A stretch of 64,000 nucleotides of DNA, taken from contig CAZKBH010000027.1 in NCBI GenBank assembly GCA_964550795.1, positions 1-64,000 on the forward strand, in the 5' to 3' direction. How positions within the stretch are numbered: position 1 is the stretch's first letter; every line of letters starts with the position of its first letter. Source of the DNA: M3007 sp964550795. GTDB lineage: Bacteria > Bacteroidota > Bacteroidia > Chitinophagales > Saprospiraceae. Of this stretch, positions 7,196-16,156 are shown in pieces. The notes beneath the pieces are model-generated. The model did no database searches. It was given only the letters and a program-made list of their open reading frames with translations, and was not told the DNA's origin. Made by a program: the position numbers and the translations under genes.

Positions 7196-8778
7196 TTACC
7201 TTTGAACCACAAAACTTTTGGTAAGCGTTTGTCCGTCCATTTTGATTTGCAAAAAATACACCCCCGGAGACCATCCCGCGAGCGGCAAACGCCAGTGATT
7301 CCCGCCAAATGTGGCCTTTTCAGATTCAAAAACATGCTGCAACTGCCCGATTGAATTGAAAATTTGTCCGGATATTTCAAGCGATCCTGGAGCCTCTATC
7401 TCAATGTTCAGTAAATCGGTGGCAGGATTTGGAAACAATTGAATATCAATGTTTTGCGTCAAATCACTGGTTGAAGTGACACCGCTGACTCCGAACGCTC
7501 TGCGGGAATAATCGCCAAATTCACCACCAGAGATGAGGTGAACTGCTGGATTGTCCAGGTTATAAAGCCGGTAATATCCGGTGCCAAATTCGCAGCAAAT
7601 CCCGTCGCCGTAGGCATCTGAAAAATGAATGGAATAGCAGCCGTTGGAGGGTAAATGAAGGGTGTCGCGGATGATGGCCAAGTCGGAATAAGCGCCTGGG
7701 CCGACGGGCGTTCCAAGCGGGAACGCACCACCGCCATTTGGGCCAACATCTTGATTTCCACCACTTTCCAGCACGTTTCCATAGTCGTCTCTGACCTCCC
7801 AATAAGTTTCTTCCCCATAGCTGTCTGTCCTGATTTTCAGGAGTACCTGCGTGGTGCTAAACTGTACTGCGTTTACAAAATGGTCGTTGCGCACATTGTT
7901 CGAAAAATCTTCGTCGCCAGCGGCATTGTTGATGTTCGTGATGGTGGTTTTAAGGATGCCAGCGTTGCTAATGTTATGATTGTCAAAGGTAATGGACGCT
8001 TCTGCATAGGTAGAGAGGTAGCCTGACCAATCCAGGGTTTGCAACGTATTGTTATTCCATTCCAACTTGATATTGGCCGAGGTAAGTGGAGCGCTGCCAA
8101 GATTGGTCAGCGCAAAAGAAGGCGCCAATCCCTGTGTTTCGCAAAGTTCGCGCATTTCGGTTCCGGGATTGTATTGGAAAATGCCCGCATTGTTGGTGCC
8201 AAAAGCTACAGGACATTGGCTTGCTTTTTCCCAAAGCCCATCGGCATCCAGCGGCGACACTTCATAGACCCTTTTGTTGGGGCAAATGACAAAAAGAGAG
8301 GGATAATACGTGATTTGGTAAGCGTTTGCGATGGATGCATTGTCCAGGATGGGGTAAGTGGTGCCGGCGGCATAGTTACCCGCAGAGCCGCCGTTGCAAC
8401 CCGAAGGACCAAAAATGCAGTTTACATTGGTATTGGGGTCGCCTTCGATCCAAAAAACGCGCAATTTATCGTCGCCCAATCGGTAAAACAAAATTGGGTA
8501 TTGTTGACTNNNNNNNNNNCGCCTGCGGGTCCGTGTGCATCGTAAAGGTCTTGCAGATACCCGCTGGCATGATAGACCCAACACGGCGCGCACCAGGTAG
8601 CGCTGATTTCGATGACGACAATTTTGCCTGAATTTAATACCTCGTAGAGGTGGTGCGTTTGTCCGTAAATATCTTGTGCAATGAAATCGGGTGCCAAAGA
8701 GCCGTCTGGCAACTGTGCGGAAAGGCGCAGTGCAGTGACCAGCAACAAACAGGTAAACAGCCGTTTTCTCGAATTCAT
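7196..8778 (-). CDS. T9SS-secreted thioredoxin-like protein, interrupted by an assembly gap
   Basis: A secreted protein of about 527 residues. From the ATG at 8778 it has a signal peptide (MNSRKRLFTCLLLVTALRLS), then a thioredoxin/AhpC-like part with ATWCAPCW (a CxxC site) near residue 58. The run of 10 Ns at 8510-8519 interrupts the frame. The downstream part continues in a neighbouring frame with VFWIEGD and NAYQITYYPSLFVICPNKRV, where YYPSL is the cis-Pro loop of a thioredoxin fold. A middle CARDB-like adhesive region and the sorting domain follow (LFPNPATDLLNIEI ... FVVQR). The frame change is most simply an artefact of the arbitrary gap length. Role: probably extracellular thiol/disulfide chemistry or a surface protein. 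Confidence 0.8.
8510..8519. other. Assembly gap (10 N)
   Basis: Ten undetermined bases inside the thioredoxin-like T9SS gene. The two halves of that gene are in different frames on either side, so the true gap length is not 10 modulo 3. Confidence 1.
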
Positions 8779-8823
8779 TTTTGCTAATATTGTCCGATTC
8801 AATACAAATATCGTTGTGACGTA

Positions 8824-8831
8824 CAAATTTA
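8824..8831 (-). promoter_or_regulatory. Promoter -7 element for the thioredoxin-like T9SS gene
   Basis: On the minus strand TAAATTTG is an exact TAnnTTTG match, 45 bp upstream of the ATG at 8778. It is part of a divergent 137-bp intergenic region with the plus-strand element at 8857-8864. Confidence 0.55.
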
Positions 8832-8856
8832 GGTAGGGGCAAAGTGGTCTTGGGTG

Positions 8857-8864
8857 TACCTTTG
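8857..8864 (+). promoter_or_regulatory. Promoter -7 element for the downstream T9SS protein
   Basis: TACCTTTG is an exact TAnnTTTG match 51 bp before the ATG at 8916. It is divergent from the minus-strand element at 8824-8831. Confidence 0.55.
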
Positions 8865-8915
8865 TTTAAATCTTTGAACTATTTCACTAACCTGCTAATT
8901 CGAGACATTTCTATC

Positions 8916-9605
8916 ATGAAAAATCTACTCTGTACGCTTCTGCTGGTACTCGGTCTTTTCCAAACGGCCACAGCACAGTCCGCTTACCATGTTCACCCGA
9001 ACCCCTCTGACACCATCACCACCGCCGACACCTATGATTCCCCGGCAAAGGGTGAAATCAAAAACGTGTCGAGCGCTTCGATTACAGTTCGCTGGGAGCG
9101 CACGGAGGTTTTCCTAACGCCCAACATCACTACGGCCGTCTGCGATCCTGTAACTTGTTGGTTTTCAGGTGTTAATACCAAATCATTTACTTTAGACGCC
9201 GATTCAATGGGCGAACTTACCATTCATTTTTACAATGCTATGGCTGACCCTGCGCCTGGCCAAGCCGGCTCGGGCATTGTTCACCTCAAGTTGACCAACC
9301 TCGACAACCCCCTGGATACGCTCACGGCCATTTACACCTACAATACCTTGTCGAGCACGCAAAATCTGCCTGCGGCCAACGTGAAATTGTACCCCAACCC
9401 TACCGTTGATTTTTTCACCCTCGATAAAGCCGATGAAGTCGCTTCGATGCGTCTTTTCTCGCTCGATGGCCGTGTAGTGGCACGTTTTGATGCCTCGGAA
9501 GGCAAAACTTACAATATCGCGCATTTGCCAGTGGGCAACTACGTCCTCTCTTTTGAAGACAAAAACGGTCAGTTGTTTCAGGCAGTTGAGCTGATGAAGC
9601 GATAG
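8916..9605 (+). CDS. T9SS type A sorting domain-containing secreted protein
   Basis: A 229-residue exported protein. The start at 8916 gives a clean signal peptide (MKNLLCTLLLVLGLFQTATA, residues 1-20). Residues about 21-140 form one all-beta domain of unknown function with two Cys in CDPVTCW. The C-terminal 75 residues are a T9SS sorting domain: VKLYPNPTVDFFTL, then MRLFSLDGRVVARFD, ending GQLFQAVELMKR. It is therefore expected on the cell surface or outside. It is divergent from the thioredoxin-like T9SS gene and may share its regulation. Confidence 0.82.
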   Translation: MKNLLCTLLLVLGLFQTATAQSAYHVHPNPSDTITTADTYDSPAKGEIKNVSSASITVRWERTEVFLTPNITTAVCDPVTCWFSGVNTKSFTLDADSMGELTIHFYNAMADPAPGQAGSGIVHLKLTNLDNPLDTLTAIYTYNTLSSTQNLPAANVKLYPNPTVDFFTLDKADEVASMRLFSLDGRVVARFDASEGKTYNIAHLPVGNYVLSFEDKNGQLFQAVELMKR

Positions 9606-9639
9606 TTTATACGATGAGTCATGTGCTGTCTCATGTAAT

Positions 9640-9672
9640 CAGGGGCCAAAGCCGACGTGGCTTTGGTCCCTG
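9640..9672. terminator. Bidirectional terminator
   Basis: Stem CAGGGGCCAAAGCC (9640-9653) pairs with GGCTTTGGTCCCTG (9659-9672), one mismatch, 5-base loop, followed by TTT. It lies between the convergent genes ending at 9605 and 9697. Confidence 0.7.
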
Positions 9673-9696
9673 TTTGCATGACCCTGTAGCGTCCTG

Positions 9697-10098
9697 CTAC
9701 TCCTTATAAAATCGCTGCGTTTGCTCCAGATTGAACTTCTGCGGCCGCGCATCTTCAGAAATACCCTGTTCAGCAGAAAACCGGAACACGGAATCATTGC
9801 TCCATTCGAGGATTCCGTAAAGCGTTTTGCCCACGAGTGGTCCAGATTGGAAATTGGTCAGATCAAGTTTGGCGATGGTCGCTTTACAATCATACCGATA
9901 TTGAACGGCGAAAGTATCGAACTGACTTCCAAATTTAATGAGCCAGAACGCCTTGCCATCTGGGCCAAAGGAGAGCTCCTGCCCCTCCTTGTTGGTCCAT
10001 CGCCCGGTCAAATCGGGGCAACTTCCCTCGGATTTGCAGAACAAAAACAGGGTGGTGAAGCCTGAAAAAAGCACCAATTGTGTAATAAGTTGGTTCAT
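9697..10098 (-). CDS. Small putative exported protein or lipoprotein, unknown function
   Basis: A 133-residue protein. From the ATG at 10098 it begins with a hydrophobic segment (about residues 4-22, ending LFLFCKSEG) that could be a lipoprotein signal with the cysteine near residue 21, though the lipobox is imperfect. The remainder has a small beta-rich pattern: CPDLTGRWTNKEGQELSFGP, then GKAFWLIKF, then a short C-terminal part. This recalls small lipocalin-like or META-like domains in which 'GxW' opens the barrel. I do not recognise a specific family. An in-frame GTG at 10104 is a less likely start. Confidence 0.6.
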   Translation of the reverse strand: MNQLITQLVLFSGFTTLFLFCKSEGSCPDLTGRWTNKEGQELSFGPDGKAFWLIKFGSQFDTFAVQYRYDCKATIAKLDLTNFQSGPLVGKTLYGILEWSNDSVFRFSAEQGISEDARPQKFNLEQTQRFYKE

Positions 10099-10228
10099 AA
10101 GCACTGCTGTTTATTCGTAAACTTTGCCAAAAAAGACAACAACCCTGATATAAAGTGGCAAATAAGGTACAGAAAACCTCGGAGAGGTCTAACGTTTGTA
10201 GCAAAAACGTTGGTACGCGTGAATTTTT

Positions 10229-10927
10229 TCAAATCGCCCCCTCGTCTGCAAAACTATAATAACCTCTTTCCGAGACAATTAGATGGTCGAGCAAGGGCAA
10301 ATCGAGTATTTTCCCGGCTTCTTTCAATTTTTTGGTCAGACTAATGTCGGCCTCGCTGGGTTTTAAATTGCCCGAAGGATGATTGTGTACCGCAATAATA
10401 GCTGAAGCCCGTGCATCCAGGGCTATTTTGAACGCCAATTTCACATCTGCAACGGTGCCCGCCATGCCTCCGGCACTGAGTTTTTCGCGGGCCACCACTT
10501 CATTGGCCTTGTTGAGCATCAGCAACCAAAATTCTTCGTGGTAAAGATCGGTCAGTAAAGACGCGATGGCGTTGAATGCATCGCGGCTGCTGGCTACTTT
10601 GGGCCGATCGCGAAGGTCGGATATTTGACGGCGGCGGCCCAATTCAAGTGCCGCAGCAATGGTGATGGCCTTGGCTTCACCCACGCCTTTGAAGCGTTGA
10701 AATTCCTGAATGGAACGTTTGCCAAGTTCGTGGAGATTGTTGTCCACAGATGCCAGAATGCGCTGAGCCAGGCCCAGCGCGCTTTCGCCAGCACTGCCGG
10801 AACCCAGCATAATGGCGATTAATTCAGCATCGGATAGCGATTGACGTCCCTTCAGGAGCATTTTTTCGCGGGGACGGTCTTCTTCCGCCCAGGTGGAAAT
10901 GGAGCGGTAACTGTTTTCGTTTGACAT
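10229..10927 (-). CDS. radC: RadC/UPF0758 family JAMM-domain protein
   Basis: A 232-residue protein with an N-terminal helix-hairpin-helix-like part (DAELIAIMLGSG, then FKGVGEAKAITIAAALELGR) and a C-terminal MPN/JAMM metal site. HNHPSGNLKPSEAD near residue 180 supplies two His and an Asp, and the preceding Ser is also conserved. The JAMM core predicts a zinc hydrolase, but the family's biological role is unproven despite the historic 'DNA repair' name. Length is typical. A promoter-like TAACTTTG lies 33 bp upstream on the minus strand. It stands alone. Confidence 0.93.
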   Translation of the reverse strand: MSNENSYRSISTWAEEDRPREKMLLKGRQSLSDAELIAIMLGSGSAGESALGLAQRILASVDNNLHELGKRSIQEFQRFKGVGEAKAITIAAALELGRRRQISDLRDRPKVASSRDAFNAIASLLTDLYHEEFWLLMLNKANEVVAREKLSAGGMAGTVADVKLAFKIALDARASAIIAVHNHPSGNLKPSEADISLTKKLKEAGKILDLPLLDHLIVSERGYYSFADEGAI

Positions 10928-10959
10928 GGTTGGGTGTTTGGTTTTTTAACAACGTGCTT

Positions 10960-10967
10960 ACAAAGTT
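10960..10967 (-). promoter_or_regulatory. Promoter -7 element of radC
   Basis: Minus-strand TAACTTTG is an exact TAnnTTTG match, preceded by TTGCT as at several other promoters here but with one extra base. It lies 33 bp before the radC ATG. Confidence 0.55.
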
Positions 10968-11079
10968 AAGCAATGCGGTTGAAAAAAACGAGCCGGAGTT
11001 CAGTCATGTTTGTGCAATTCTCAAAATACGTGCATCCATCCCCCGCATCCGGTTGCAGACATCTAAAATCTTTACCTTC

Positions 11080-11109
11080 AGTGCTTGTCTGAATTTTAGT
11101 TCTGAGGCA
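11080..11109 (+). repeat. Solo arm of the AGTGCTTGTCTAAA inverted-repeat element
   Basis: AGTGCTTGTCTGAATTTTAG followed by TTCTGAGGC differs by one base from the left arm of the element at 32181-32344. Only this arm is present here, 18 bp before the following gene. Confidence 0.8.
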
Positions 11110-11126
11110 CTCAAACATCTTCACTT

Positions 11127-13124
11127 ATGAAACTTGGTCTTTTCCTCTCCTCCCTTTGGCTTTTGATAGCCTCCTTTTTTACCCCCACCAATACCGGCGT
11201 GCTGACCGGAAAAGTCAGCGATGGCACAGAACCCCTCATCGGTGCAACCGTGAGAGTCTATCGCGGCACGGAATCCGTGCGCGGAAGCATCACCGATTAC
11301 AATGGGGTATATCGAATCCAACTGGAGCCGGGCACTTACGACCTGGAGTTCTCCTACACAGGTTATCAATCGCAAAAAATTCTGGGCGTGCGGATATCTA
11401 CCGCAAGCACGACGCTTGATGTGACACTCCGCAATGCTGCCGGGTTGGAAGAAGTGGAGGTTAAAGCGTATAAAGTGCCACTTATTGAACAGGATAAAAT
11501 GTCCAGTGGTCAGACATTGAATCCTGATGCAATGAAAAGCCTGCCTGCCCCCCCTCCTGCGGAAAGCAGAAAGGCTGTGGCCAAAGCGATGACACCTGCC
11601 CTTTCGAAGCCGGGTGCGCCAGTACACACAGAGTACACCCGGATTCCCGGCGAACCCAAACCCGCGCCGAAGGTGGAAGTAGATGGCATGATGAAAAAAG
11701 TCGAAATCCGTTACGAGCCTGAAACTTACGAAGAGGTCATTAACCTTGTTGACGACGAATCCCCTTCCCCCGGAACCATCGCCCAACCCGCCCCACGCGC
11801 TGGCCTGCTTACGGCGGGTGAATGGAACGATCTCCACAACTGGAACCGGCATTGGATGGATTTGCTGGCAGATGGTGAAACCGACGCTTATCAAACTATG
11901 TATGAATTTTTCCCCCGCCAGCGCTACGCCGTAATATTGACCAACGAAAACGGTTTTCCCATCGCGGATGCCCCCGTGAGGCTGTTGGGCGCAGATAAAA
12001 TCCTTTGGGAAAGTCGCACCGACAATACCGGGAAAGCCGAACTCTGGGCGGCACTTTTTAGCCCGGAAAAAACTACTGAAAGCCTCCGTGCTGAAATATT
12101 GGTTGAAGGTCAAACGCATGAAATTAGCACTCTTAAAACCGCTTCAGCAGGGTTTAACTACTTGAAAATCAAGGCAGAATGTCGCGCGCCCCAAAACGTG
12201 GACATCCTCTGGGCCGTAGATGCCACCGGAAGCATGGGCGATGAAATTGAATATCTGAAAACGGAACTTTTGGACGTCATCGGGCGGGCCAAAAGCCGCA
12301 ACCCGGAGCTGGCATACCGCATGGGCGCCGTGTTTTATCGCGATAAAGGCGACGAGTACATTACCCGCAACAGCTTGTTTTCCAGCGACATAACCCAAAC
12401 CGTGGGTTTTATCCAAAAACAGTTTGCCGGCGGTGGTGGTGATTATCCCGAAGCGGTGCACAGTGCGCTTGAAGAAGCAGTTTTTACCCATAAATGGAGT
12501 GAAAATGCCGTGGCAAGGATTTGTTTTTTGGTCCTGGATGCAGGTCCACACCGCGGAGCGGCCATCAACGCCAGTCTGCAAAAAAGCATCCGCGAAGCCG
12601 CGCGTTTGGGAATTCGGATCGTGCCGATTGCGGCCAGTGGTATTCAAAAAGACACCGAATTTTTGATGAAATTTTTCGGTCTGGCCACCAATGGCTCCTA
12701 TGTGTTCCTCACCGATCATTCGGGCATCGGGGGCAAACACCTCGAACCCACCACCGATGAGTACAAGGTAGAACCGCTCAACAACTTGCTCGTACGCCTC
12801 ATCACGGAATACACCACGGTTGAAACCTGCGAAGGAAAATCTGAAATTCGTTTTGAAAACGACCCGCAGCAACAGCCCGGCCCAGTCTTGCAGGCCTTGT
12901 ATTATCCCAACCCGGCAGTGGAACGGTTCACCCTCGAACTACCTTTTGCCGTGCAATCTGTCACGATCTATGATTCCGAAGGCAGGGCGGTGCGCAAATT
13001 GGAAAACCCCGTGGAAGGTGCAAACCTGATCCTGCTGAATGACCTGGCCGCAGGTTTTTACACCATCCGCATTTTGAACAATGGCCTGATGCAAAGTGGA
13101 AAATTGATGGTGGTGCGGACCTGA
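11127..13124 (+). CDS. T9SS-secreted protein with carboxypeptidase-regulatory and VWA domains
   Basis: A 665-residue exported protein. Residues 1-20 are a signal peptide. A CarboxypepD_reg/CNA-B-like beta sandwich follows (about 25-105; TGKVSDGTEPLIGATVRVY, EPGTYDLEFSYTGY). Next is a Pro/Lys-rich linker and a second small sandwich (about 265-350, NENGFPIADAPVRLLG). Then comes a von Willebrand A domain (about 355-550) with an intact MIDAS start DATGSMGDE and a later VLDAG in place of the usual second aspartate loop. The C-terminus (from about 590, YYPNPAVERFTLEL) is a T9SS sorting domain. It is likely a surface adhesin or proteolysis-linked protein. Domain calls are good; function is inference. 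Confidence 0.85.
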   Translation: MKLGLFLSSLWLLIASFFTPTNTGVLTGKVSDGTEPLIGATVRVYRGTESVRGSITDYNGVYRIQLEPGTYDLEFSYTGYQSQKILGVRISTASTTLDVTLRNAAGLEEVEVKAYKVPLIEQDKMSSGQTLNPDAMKSLPAPPPAESRKAVAKAMTPALSKPGAPVHTEYTRIPGEPKPAPKVEVDGMMKKVEIRYEPETYEEVINLVDDESPSPGTIAQPAPRAGLLTAGEWNDLHNWNRHWMDLLADGETDAYQTMYEFFPRQRYAVILTNENGFPIADAPVRLLGADKILWESRTDNTGKAELWAALFSPEKTTESLRAEILVEGQTHEISTLKTASAGFNYLKIKAECRAPQNVDILWAVDATGSMGDEIEYLKTELLDVIGRAKSRNPELAYRMGAVFYRDKGDEYITRNSLFSSDITQTVGFIQKQFAGGGGDYPEAVHSALEEAVFTHKWSENAVARICFLVLDAGPHRGAAINASLQKSIREAARLGIRIVPIAASGIQKDTEFLMKFFGLATNGSYVFLTDHSGIGGKHLEPTTDEYKVEPLNNLLVRLITEYTTVETCEGKSEIRFENDPQQQPGPVLQALYYPNPAVERFTLELPFAVQSVTIYDSEGRAVRKLENPVEGANLILLNDLAAGFYTIRILNNGLMQSGKLMVVRT

Positions 13125-13475
13125 TTATTCTAATTCCTCCACCCTGAATTGCACCATCCGCTCAATCAAATCCAAAGGCATGGGCTGATCTATGGGAAAC
13201 TGAACAGACCCTTTTCCCTGTTTGTATTTGGAAAGTTCTGCTTGATAGGATTCGTGTCCGCTTGGGGTGGCATAAAACCCGATATGATTTTTATAGCCCG
13301 CAAAAAACACCAGGTTTTTGCCCTTGAAAACGTACGTCGGCATCGCGTACTTGATGGTTTCGCTTGCTTCTGGTGCGGCTTTTTGGATGGCAGCGCGGAC
13401 TTGCGCCAGAATAGCCCGGGTTTCTTCTGGAAAACCGGCGATGTAGGCATCAATGGAGTCGGGTTGTTTATTCAT
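13125..13475 (-). CDS. DUF1801-family protein
   Basis: A 116-residue cytoplasmic protein of the DUF1801/YdhG-like family. It begins MNKQPDSIDAYIAGFPEETR and contains ETIKYAMPTYVFKGKNLVFF, the family signature around residues 38-57. It ends with a helix after FPIDQPMPLDLIERMV. Some relatives are called iron chaperones (FraH-like) without strong proof. I start it at 13475; the longer frame to 13559 would add a non-conserved extension. It is convergent with the VWA gene, whose stop codon is directly adjacent. Confidence 0.8.
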   Translation of the reverse strand: MNKQPDSIDAYIAGFPEETRAILAQVRAAIQKAAPEASETIKYAMPTYVFKGKNLVFFAGYKNHIGFYATPSGHESYQAELSKYKQGKGSVQFPIDQPMPLDLIERMVQFRVEELE

Positions 13476-13601
13476 GACTGTGATATATGTGATCGTCTGA
13501 ATCGCGAGCGACGTAAAAATGGGGCAAAATTGTTTTAAATTATCCATATTTAAAAACAATTTTCAAAAAAGCCCTTACTTTCGCCCAAATTTTGGTTCTG
13601 A

Positions 13602-14045
13602 TTGCAGCAATACGATGAATTTGGTTTTGTAGAAGAATGGGAAGAACAAAGCCCGGCTCCTACTGCTGACGACTCGCCTCCGGCTGAGCCGCATGTGCCT
13701 ATGCGTACGCAATTCCCGGAAGCTGGCAGCAATTACCTCGGCGGCAGCTCCGATGGCTGGGAGTACCGCACCGCTTTTACGGGTTCCAAACTTGCTTTTG
13801 CGTACGAAATGCTCAAGCAATTCCTGGTAGAAGAGGGCTACGCCGATATCCCGCTCCCCGGAACAGCCGCGGAACTAAAACTTTTCAAAAAACCACGCAG
13901 CCTGCAGCTCCAGCTTTTTGCCGAACGGGGATATGCCCACAACCCGATTAAAATCCTGTTTCCCGGCCAACGCAACACGTTATTGCTCTGTGTGTACAAC
14001 GAGCGGGAGCCGGGGCATCTGTTGCGTTTTCATGGGGTGGTTTAG
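13602..14045 (+). CDS. Conserved-looking hypothetical protein with probable TTG start
   Basis: A 147-residue protein that I do not recognise. An acidic, Pro-rich N-terminus (FVEEWEEQSPAPTADDSPPA, about residues 9-28) precedes a compact domain from about residue 45 (SDGWEYRTAFTGSKLAFAYE), with KPRSLQLQLFAERGY and ILFPGQRNTLLLCVYNE near the end. The frame is closed by TGA immediately before 13602 and has no upstream ATG. The start is therefore TTG at 13602, or a later ATG at 13701 that would drop the acidic part. A TACTTTCG at 13576 is a near-match to the phylum's promoter. Confidence 0.6.
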   Translation: MQQYDEFGFVEEWEEQSPAPTADDSPPAEPHVPMRTQFPEAGSNYLGGSSDGWEYRTAFTGSKLAFAYEMLKQFLVEEGYADIPLPGTAAELKLFKKPRSLQLQLFAERGYAHNPIKILFPGQRNTLLLCVYNEREPGHLLRFHGVV

Positions 14046-14048
14046 AAA

Positions 14049-15833
14049 TTAAAAAGGAAAAAACATCGGAATCAGAATACTCGCCAAAATCCAGAACAAC
14101 AAATTAAGTGGCGCGCCAATTCTGAAAAAATCTTTGAATGCATAATTACCCGCCGCGTACACCATCGTATTGGTTTGATATCCGATCGGCGTCATGAAAC
14201 TGGCCGAAGCGGCAAACGTGATGGCCATGAGGAAGGGCTTGGGCGAAACACCCATTGAAACAGCCAATGCAATCACGATCGGGGCCAGCAGTACCACCGT
14301 AGCATTGTTCGACATCGCCTCGGTAAGCAAGGTCGTGACAAGGTATATGATGCTTAGCATGATCCATGGACCGATGGCACCCCCAAGCAGGTAAATCTGA
14401 TTGGCCAATAATTTGGCGGCCCCGGTTTTTTCCAGCGCAGCACCCAAACTGAGCGAACCCGCCAATAAAATAATGACTTTCCAGCTAATGCTTCGAAACG
14501 CTTCTTCTGGGGTGACGACCTTGGTGAGTACCAATGCCAAACAGCCGCCCAAAGCTGCTGTAACTATCGGCATGATCCCCAAAGAGGCTACCACGATGAC
14601 CGAAATGATGGTAATGGCCGCTACCAGCGCATTTTTTTTAGAATAATCAGCCTGCTCCGTATGGTTGATGACGAACATATCCGGGAAATTCTTCTGCAAG
14701 GACTCAGATTTGTCTTTGTGGGAACCCAATAGCAGGCAATCGCCAGCTTCGAGTTTCCAATCACCAATTCTTTTATGTTGTTGGGCTTTTCGGCCATGTA
14801 CCCCGAGGAAATAGGCGCCGCCAAACCGCGCTTCAAAGTCTATTTCCTCCAAATAAACTCCGGCTAGATCGGAATTGGGTAGCACCACCACCTCGTGCAG
14901 GACAAACTCACCAATGATCTGTTTAGAAGTTGGGTTGTTTGGCAGTGGTTGAACCAGCACCCGGTCTCGGGCCTGGAGTTTTCGGATTTTATCCAAATCA
15001 CCCTTCACTTTGAGGGTGTCATTGGCTTCGAGGACAAAATCATCGGTAGGAGAAGAGAAGTGAATTTCGCCCCTTTGTACGGCAATGATTTCGACTTTAA
15101 GGTCTTTAGTTAAAGGGGATGTTTTGATCGTTTTGCCAACGGAGGGCGCACCTTCCTGCAACACGACATTGGTCAAATAATCTCCCAGATTGTACTTTTC
15201 CGTGAAGGTGTTGGGCTTTGTGTGGTCCGGTAAAAGGCGCAGTCCAATCAGCAAGAGGTATAAAAAACCTGCTAACAAAAACACCAGACCCAATTTTGTC
15301 ATCTCGAACATTCCGAAGGCTCCCAGTCCGGCAGCAGCGGAGTATTCGCTCGCCAGAATGTTGGTTGACGTGCCGATGAGGGTACATACCCCACCAAACA
15401 TGGAGGCAAACGAAAGCGGAATGAGCAATTTTTCAGGGCTGATCTGGATGGCGCGCGCGCAGGACAACACGACGGGAATAAAAAGCGCCACTACGGGGGT
15501 ATTGTTGATAAATGCCGACAAAAACGCCACCGAAACAAGCATACTTATGATTCCCAGCCAGTAGTTTTTCCGAAAAAGTTTTTCCAAAAACGCTGAAACC
15601 GGACTCAGGGCCCCACTTTTTTCGATGCCAGCACTGATGACAAACATAGCCGCCACCGTGGCCAAGGCCGTATTACTAAAACCAGCAAGCCCTTCCTGGG
15701 GACTTAAAATACCACTGAGCACCAAACTGGCGATGATAATCATGGCGGTCACGTCAATGGCCACCAATTCCGTCATGAATAAAATAACTGCCCCGATCAG
15801 GATGCAAATGGTAATTATGATATCGGCACTCAT
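14049..15833 (-). CDS. SLC13/DASS-type permease with TrkA-C (RCK_C) domains
   Basis: A 594-residue inner-membrane transporter. Roughly ten hydrophobic segments are split into two halves (about residues 1-205 and 400-594). Between them lie two cytoplasmic TrkA-C/RCK_C-like modules: about 215-300, with APSVGKTIKTSPLTKDLKVE, and about 305-390, with NSDLAGVYLEEIDFEARFGG. AFINNTPVVALFIPVV and TEAMSNNATVVLLAPIV are the paired substrate-site hairpins, with N-rich motifs typical of divalent-anion:Na+ symporters. It most likely imports sulfate, phosphate or a dicarboxylate. The substrate cannot be read from sequence. It stands alone on this strand. Confidence 0.88.
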   Translation of the reverse strand: MSADIIITICILIGAVILFMTELVAIDVTAMIIIASLVLSGILSPQEGLAGFSNTALATVAAMFVISAGIEKSGALSPVSAFLEKLFRKNYWLGIISMLVSVAFLSAFINNTPVVALFIPVVLSCARAIQISPEKLLIPLSFASMFGGVCTLIGTSTNILASEYSAAAGLGAFGMFEMTKLGLVFLLAGFLYLLLIGLRLLPDHTKPNTFTEKYNLGDYLTNVVLQEGAPSVGKTIKTSPLTKDLKVEIIAVQRGEIHFSSPTDDFVLEANDTLKVKGDLDKIRKLQARDRVLVQPLPNNPTSKQIIGEFVLHEVVVLPNSDLAGVYLEEIDFEARFGGAYFLGVHGRKAQQHKRIGDWKLEAGDCLLLGSHKDKSESLQKNFPDMFVINHTEQADYSKKNALVAAITIISVIVVASLGIMPIVTAALGGCLALVLTKVVTPEEAFRSISWKVIILLAGSLSLGAALEKTGAAKLLANQIYLLGGAIGPWIMLSIIYLVTTLLTEAMSNNATVVLLAPIVIALAVSMGVSPKPFLMAITFAASASFMTPIGYQTNTMVYAAGNYAFKDFFRIGAPLNLLFWILASILIPMFFPF

Positions 15834-16156
15834 GGGAGGAATTTTGGATGGGAAGAACGTGAAACGGGTTCAGCGCTTACGCGCGCTGCGAGCTTTCAAT
15901 CGGTAAAGATAGCATCCGCATCTGCCTTGTTGATTAGCGCTGTGCCATACCCCCCTATTTTGATGCATAAGGGATCATATTTCAACCAATTTAGGTCAAC
16001 AAGAGGAACGAGTGCGCAGGGATGGTGCACGGCTGGCGTTGGCGCACGGCTCTGCCGGGTGCCAACTATTTTGTCGGTTCTACCGACCATCTTGTCGGCA
16101 GAGCCGACCGAATAATAGGCACCCGGCAGAGCCGTGCGCCAGCAAAACAACTTATA
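15834..16156. repeat. Gene-free region with branched inverted repeat 16040-16141
   Basis: No convincing gene lies here. The notable content is a perfect 24-bp inverted repeat at 16040-16063 and 16118-16141 (TGGCGCACGGCTCTGCCGGG followed by TGCC). Its 54-bp interior carries two further perfect hairpins: GTCGG-TTCTA-CCGAC at 16073-16087 and GTCGGC-AGA-GCCGAC at 16094-16108. A TATT/AATA pair can extend the outer stem. The fold would be a three-way junction with two short arms. It lacks tRNA invariant bases. It could be a mobile palindromic element, a recombination or protein-binding cruciform, or a structured RNA. Confidence 0.85.

Noticed and set aside
16040..16141. Possible tRNA or tRNA-like gene because of the cloverleaf look
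   Set aside because: Only two internal hairpins, no T-loop or anticodon consensus and no CCA end.
15896..16150. Minus-strand frame of 84 residues through the branched inverted repeat
   Set aside because: Its sequence is dictated by the inverted repeat; no start signal or domain.
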